Assembly (NCBI GenBank): GCA_041584055.1
Contig: JBFHER010000123.1
Coordinates: 1-10,846, forward strand
Origin: JBFHER01 sp041584055
Lineage (GTDB): Bacteria; Bacteroidota; Bacteroidia; Bacteroidales; UBA5342
DNA: 10,846 bases
Reading direction: 5' to 3'
Shown here piece by piece: positions 7,481 to 10,846 of this stretch (its first letter is position 1; each line of letters starts with the position of its first letter). The notes below the pieces were generated by a model. It was not told the DNA's origin and did not search any database. It saw only the letters and a list, made by a program, of their open reading frames with translations. Position numbers and translations under genes: made by a program.

Positions 7481-9823
7481 TTATTTTACCAATATTTTAT
7501 GGGAAGTAATTTGATTGCCCTGTTCAATTTGAACAACATACATCCCATTTTCAATTTCATCCGTACTTATTTTTACAGTATTTTGAACGCCATACTGAGC
7601 GTAAATAAGCTGTCCAATTAAATTACTAATTGTAACATTAGCAGGTTGTTCTCCTTTTAGCTCAACAATTACACAATCAGCAGCCGGATTTGGATAAACA
7701 TTATGCATTCCTGCCACAGCCATACCCAAAGCTGTTGGATCAATTTCAGTTCCCGGAATAAAATCATAATACAGGGTTCTGAAATTTCCGGCCCATGTTC
7801 CGGAAACAGGTCTGAAAAGCCATTTCAAATGAGAATTATTAGCTACTTTAGGCACAGTAAGTACATATTCATGATCGATATAATTCGACCAATTTCCAGA
7901 TCCTGTATAATTAGCTGTTCCAACTTTTTCGAAATTAATATAAATATCAATCGTACTCATTGTTACACCCACAGCAGAATTCGAAGATCCATTGAGAATA
8001 AACTTATAATCACCGGCCTTATCAAAGGTAACATCGTTAAAAGCAAAGTAATTGTCTTTCTTGGTCATTCCAAGGTTGGGTACTTCATTCTTCGTTACTA
8101 CCTGTATCCCTGTTCCATCGGGAGAATACAGTGTATCAGCAAGAACCAGGCTAATGGTATCTCCTGGATAATAGGATTGAACGAACTTATGTGCTCCAAC
8201 AATAATTTGGCAACTATCTTGCAAGCCTCCTGTTACCGTTGTAACCCGAGCATAACATGATCCTTCTGCAAGCGCATTCACCAATCCGTTAGATACGGTC
8301 GCTACATTTTCGTCGCTTGAGGACCAGGTCACACTTACCCCTTCGTTGGTTTCAGGCAGGATACTTACTTCCAGATAGTAGCTCTCTCCTAATGCAAGTG
8401 TGTCTGGACAATTAGTTATATCAACAGACTCTACCACATCAATCTTGACTCCGACCGGCCGGCTATTTTCAATCACTTCCTGATCAAGTTCGGCTAATTT
8501 TGCTTTTAATTGCGTGCAAACATCAGGATTACTGCTTGCGACATTATTTGATTCAGAAACATCCATTGACAAGTCATAAAGTTCCCCCGGGGTTCCCGGC
8601 GTGTATTTCCAGTTCTGGTATCTGATCCTCTGTGCTGTTAATTCTCTTCCATAATACAATAAATACTCATATGGAGATGTCGCACCTTCTACGCCAGTCA
8701 TTAAAGGATAGATGTTTTTCCCGTCTATTACACGGTCATCAGGCAGTGAAATGTTATTTACATCGGCAAATGTTACGTAAAAGTCCATGATTGTAGCAAT
8801 CTCCTCACAAACTTCACCTGCCGGGATGGTTCCTGGCCACCACATCACACATGGCATTCGTTGCCCTCCTTCAAGGCTACTAAATTTGCCGCCCCTCAGC
8901 GGGTAGGCTGAACCGCCAATTTTATCGTTCGCGAGCCATGGGCCATTATCTGATGTTACCACTACGAAAGTATTCTCAGAAATGCCAAGATCCTTAAGTT
9001 TTTGAATTATTTGACCAGTGCCCCAGTCAATTTCTTCGATAGCATCTCCATAAATACCTGCATCCGACTTACCCAAAAAATCTTCTGAAGCTCCCGGAGG
9101 ATCATGGGGCATCGGGTATGCCAAATACAAAAAGAAACTAGTGTCCTTATTTTCTTCAACAAAACGTAAAGCCTCAGCGGTCAATTTTTGTGTAAGCAAA
9201 TTATTATCAACTGGTTGTTCTACGATTTCGAAATTCCGCATCATGGGTAATGCAGGTTCACCCCTTCCCGGGTTATTCATATCGTTGCTGTACGGAATCC
9301 CATAAAAAAGATCGAAGCCCTGGTTGGGGGGTAAAAATTGATCATAGTCACCCAGGTGCCATTTTCCTAAACAAGCGGTCTTGTAATCCTTTTCTTTTAA
9401 TAATTCGGCCATTGTAATTTCATCCTGATGCAGTCCTTTTTTTGTATCAAGATTTCCACCCTTAGGCCAAAACACCCCTGTTACGCCCACTCTGGTGGGA
9501 TAGCACCCAGTTAGTATCGATGCTCTTGAGGCAGAACAAATAGATGCAGTAGCATAAAAGTTAGTGAACCTCATGCCTTCGTCGGCCATCTTATCGATGT
9601 TGGGCGTTTTTATATTTGGAGAATTAAAACACCCCATGTCATTATACCCCTGATCATCGGTGAAAATTATTACAATGTTTGGGGAAGCTTGACTTGTATC
9701 ATTTGGTGCTGCATATCCCCTTGAAAAACAAACAGAAATTAAAAACATCGTTAACACAATGAGTTTTGTTTGTTTTTTTGCATCACACCAAAAGCCATAA
9801 TTTGCTAAAATTGTTTTTTTCAT
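7481..9823 (-). CDS. Secreted S1-family sulfatase with BIG2, CBM6-like and T9SS sorting domains
   Basis: A 780-residue formylglycine sulfatase that hydrolyses sulfate esters, here probably on a polysaccharide. The signal peptide has a long n-region, with its hydrophobic core at residues 21-33 and cleavage near GYAA. The sulfatase domain spans about 47-450. Metal ligands are D56-D57 (FTDDQGY) and D292-N293 (SDNGPW). The formylglycine signature is C96-S-A-S-R100, followed by GKWHLG (K154, H156) and PHDPP (H240). All core residues are present. The C96 form needs maturation by an anSME or FGE, neither of which is in the window. BIG2 follows (about 463-542, SSSDENVATV), then a CBM6-like jelly roll (about 548-690), then a Por sorting domain (about 705-780) with VYPNPAADC, GMYVVQI and HKILVK. 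The core is about the usual sulfatase length; roughly 330 extra residues are accessory modules. Ordinary arylsulfatase annotations in this family rarely reflect the true substrate. It precedes the esterase by 51 nt and probably shares its transcript. Confidence 0.93.
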   Translation of the reverse strand: MKKTILANYGFWCDAKKQTKLIVLTMFLISVCFSRGYAAPNDTSQASPNIVIIFTDDQGYNDMGCFNSPNIKTPNIDKMADEGMRFTNFYATASICSASRASILTGCYPTRVGVTGVFWPKGGNLDTKKGLHQDEITMAELLKEKDYKTACLGKWHLGDYDQFLPPNQGFDLFYGIPYSNDMNNPGRGEPALPMMRNFEIVEQPVDNNLLTQKLTAEALRFVEENKDTSFFLYLAYPMPHDPPGASEDFLGKSDAGIYGDAIEEIDWGTGQIIQKLKDLGISENTFVVVTSDNGPWLANDKIGGSAYPLRGGKFSSLEGGQRMPCVMWWPGTIPAGEVCEEIATIMDFYVTFADVNNISLPDDRVIDGKNIYPLMTGVEGATSPYEYLLYYGRELTAQRIRYQNWKYTPGTPGELYDLSMDVSESNNVASSNPDVCTQLKAKLAELDQEVIENSRPVGVKIDVVESVDITNCPDTLALGESYYLEVSILPETNEGVSVTWSSSDENVATVSNGLVNALAEGSCYARVTTVTGGLQDSCQIIVGAHKFVQSYYPGDTISLVLADTLYSPDGTGIQVVTKNEVPNLGMTKKDNYFAFNDVTFDKAGDYKFILNGSSNSAVGVTMSTIDIYINFEKVGTANYTGSGNWSNYIDHEYVLTVPKVANNSHLKWLFRPVSGTWAGNFRTLYYDFIPGTEIDPTALGMAVAGMHNVYPNPAADCVIVELKGEQPANVTISNLIGQLIYAQYGVQNTVKISTDEIENGMYVVQIEQGNQITSHKILVK

Positions 9824-9897
9824 AATATTTTAATTTAAAAGGTTTTCCTTAAATGCTTTCCTTTTGAACTTATCATTTAAATATGCTTATCATGCCC
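9824..9897 (-). other. 74-nt gap before the sulfatase gene
   Basis: A/T-rich spacer between the stop of the upstream gene and the sulfatase ATG. No sequence matching TAnnTTTG is present on the coding strand and there is no Shine-Dalgarno site at normal spacing (TTAAGGAAAA lies about 20 nt from the ATG). A 4-bp hairpin, AAGG-N4-CCTT, at 9839-9850 is too weak to call a terminator. Read-through from the upstream gene is therefore plausible. Confidence 0.5.
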
Positions 9898-10846
9898 TCA
9901 GTCACCAGCAAACAGCACCACTGTTTGCATTGGCTTTACCCTTACCTGATTCTTTTCAACATTGTTTCCTTCCACCAGATTTTTGCCTCCTAAAAATTTT
10001 TCCGGAATAGCCAAAGTATAGGATTTATCCCCTGTACAATTCATAGCAATAAAATAGGAACCATATAGCAAGGTATAAAAATTACCTTTCCCCGCATAAA
10101 TGTTTTCCTTTCCAGGCTTCCAGCCCTTCTGATCTTCCGGCACTTTTGCAATGGCCTGTTGTTGCCCGGCAACGGCAAGATGCATACCTTCCGCTTTATA
10201 TCCCTTTTCCACCCATGCTGAATAGGGTGCATTTGTATAATCCGGCATAGTATATACCAGTCCGCTATTGTTAAACTCTGTCTGCATGTGTACGGTGGCG
10301 TCGTATTCAAAGTAAGGACTCAGTAAATGGACCCGGGCAAGGTTGTTAATGGCATACCGCGCCCGCCAGTATAAGGATACATATAATATCTGATCACCAT
10401 TTTTTAATGCCAGGGCGCCCAATTCAGGATCCGCAAAAACAAAGTCAGGCTGGCCCGGTGTCATTGGAAGTAATTTACTTTTAGTTTTCTGCGCCATTAC
10501 TGTTGTGTAACTTTGAGGTGCTAGCATCTGACTGAGTAACTCACTGTAACGATTTCCTTCTAGCCTTGTTCTTAAGGTTTTAAAATACCAGTTATCATTA
10601 ATAATTTGCTGTGCATAGGCAAGCATATCCGGATCGAGCGTTGCCGCAGCAATATCAAGAGGCCCCCCATCACGTGCCGGTCGTTGCCCATAGGCTATAT
10701 CCCCCGGGTAGTAGGTATCTCTCCACCCAATAACTGTTTCGAGATGCATTACACGTTCCCCATTTGCAGTTGCCAGAGGATAACGAAATATTGTTCTTGC
10801 CCTTGCTATTTTAGCGACTTGCTCTTTTAATCGTTCATCCCCCGGT
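9898..10846 (-). CDS. C-terminal 315 residues of an unrecognised, probably polysaccharide-active protein
   Basis: The frame is open from the right window edge to a TGA at 9898-9900 and gives 315 residues; the true start lies outside. An internal Met at 10749 is not a likely start, because 32 more residues upstream (PGDERLKEQVAKIARARTIF and onward) stay open and look protein-like. I do not recognise the family with certainty. The visible part starts helical, then has GWRDTYYPGD near residue 40-50, PGQPDFVFADPELGALALKN around 127-146 and LYWRARYAINNLARVHLLSP around 155-174. It ends in a beta-rich stretch (about 225-315) finishing KPMQTVVLFAGD, typical of small C-terminal beta domains of glycoside hydrolases and alpha/alpha-toroid lyases. 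There is no T9SS tail. Position directly upstream of the sulfatase, on the same strand, suggests a role in the same degradation pathway. A lyase or glycosidase is possible but not shown. Confidence 0.75.
   Translation of the reverse strand, partial: PGDERLKEQVAKIARARTIFRYPLATANGERVMHLETVIGWRDTYYPGDIAYGQRPARDGGPLDIAAATLDPDMLAYAQQIINDNWYFKTLRTRLEGNRYSELLSQMLAPQSYTTVMAQKTKSKLLPMTPGQPDFVFADPELGALALKNGDQILYVSLYWRARYAINNLARVHLLSPYFEYDATVHMQTEFNNSGLVYTMPDYTNAPYSAWVEKGYKAEGMHLAVAGQQQAIAKVPEDQKGWKPGKENIYAGKGNFYTLLYGSYFIAMNCTGDKSYTLAIPEKFLGGKNLVEGNNVEKNQVRVKPMQTVVLFAGD

Noticed and set aside
7703..8260. 185-codon open frame on the plus strand
   Set aside because: It lies wholly inside the sulfatase gene on the opposite strand. 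Its Ile/Ser/Cys-rich translation has no domain-like pattern, while the sulfatase frame is clearly real.
9839..9850. Hairpin AAGG-N4-CCTT before the sulfatase gene
   Set aside because: The stem is only 4 bp with no following T-run, too weak for a terminator or a convincing regulatory structure.
1..10846. tRNA, rRNA, CRISPR arrays, insertion sequences, phage genes
   Set aside because: No regularly spaced repeats, transposase-like frames or structural RNA signatures were seen. Coding sequence fills nearly the whole window.

Overview
The window looks like part of a polysaccharide-degradation locus from a member of the Bacteroidota. The evidence is two C-terminal type IX secretion (Por) sorting domains, start codons preceded by A/T-rich leaders instead of clear Shine-Dalgarno sites, roughly 40 % GC by eye, and multidomain secreted enzymes that mix CBM6-type jelly rolls with bacterial Ig-like (BIG2) repeats. 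This architecture is common in marine or sediment polysaccharide degraders such as Marinilabiliales and Flavobacteriia. That placement is inference. No SusC/SusD pair, regulator or transporter lies inside the window.

All five genes are on the minus strand, so transcription runs from the right edge to the left edge. In that order: (1) 10846-9898, the 3' part of a large protein I cannot name, truncated by the window; (2) 9823-7481, a secreted S1-type formylglycine sulfatase with BIG2, CBM6-like and T9SS sorting modules; (3) 7429-5084, a secreted SGNH carbohydrate esterase with two N-terminal beta-sandwich modules and a T9SS tail; (4) 5070-3415, a GH39 glycosidase with a signal peptide only; (5) 3170-1, the start of a very large alginate-lyase-fold protein (probable polysaccharide lyase) with two CBM6 and two BIG2 modules, running off the left edge without a stop. 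Gaps between genes 1-4 are 74, 51 and 13 nt, consistent with one transcript. The 244-nt gap before gene 5 contains a candidate Bacteroidetes-type promoter.

Together the genes suggest stepwise breakdown of a sulfated and probably acylated, uronate-containing polysaccharide. In this reading, the lyase, sulfatase and esterase act outside the cell or at its surface. The GH39 enzyme, which lacks a sorting tail, would trim released oligosaccharides in the periplasm. The polymer cannot be identified from sequence alone; algal or plant-type glucuronan, ulvan, alginate-like or glucuronoxylan-like substrates are all possible. No RNA genes, CRISPR arrays, insertion sequences or long repeats were seen. 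The most informative unknowns are the unnamed protein at the right edge and the true specificity of the lyase-fold protein.
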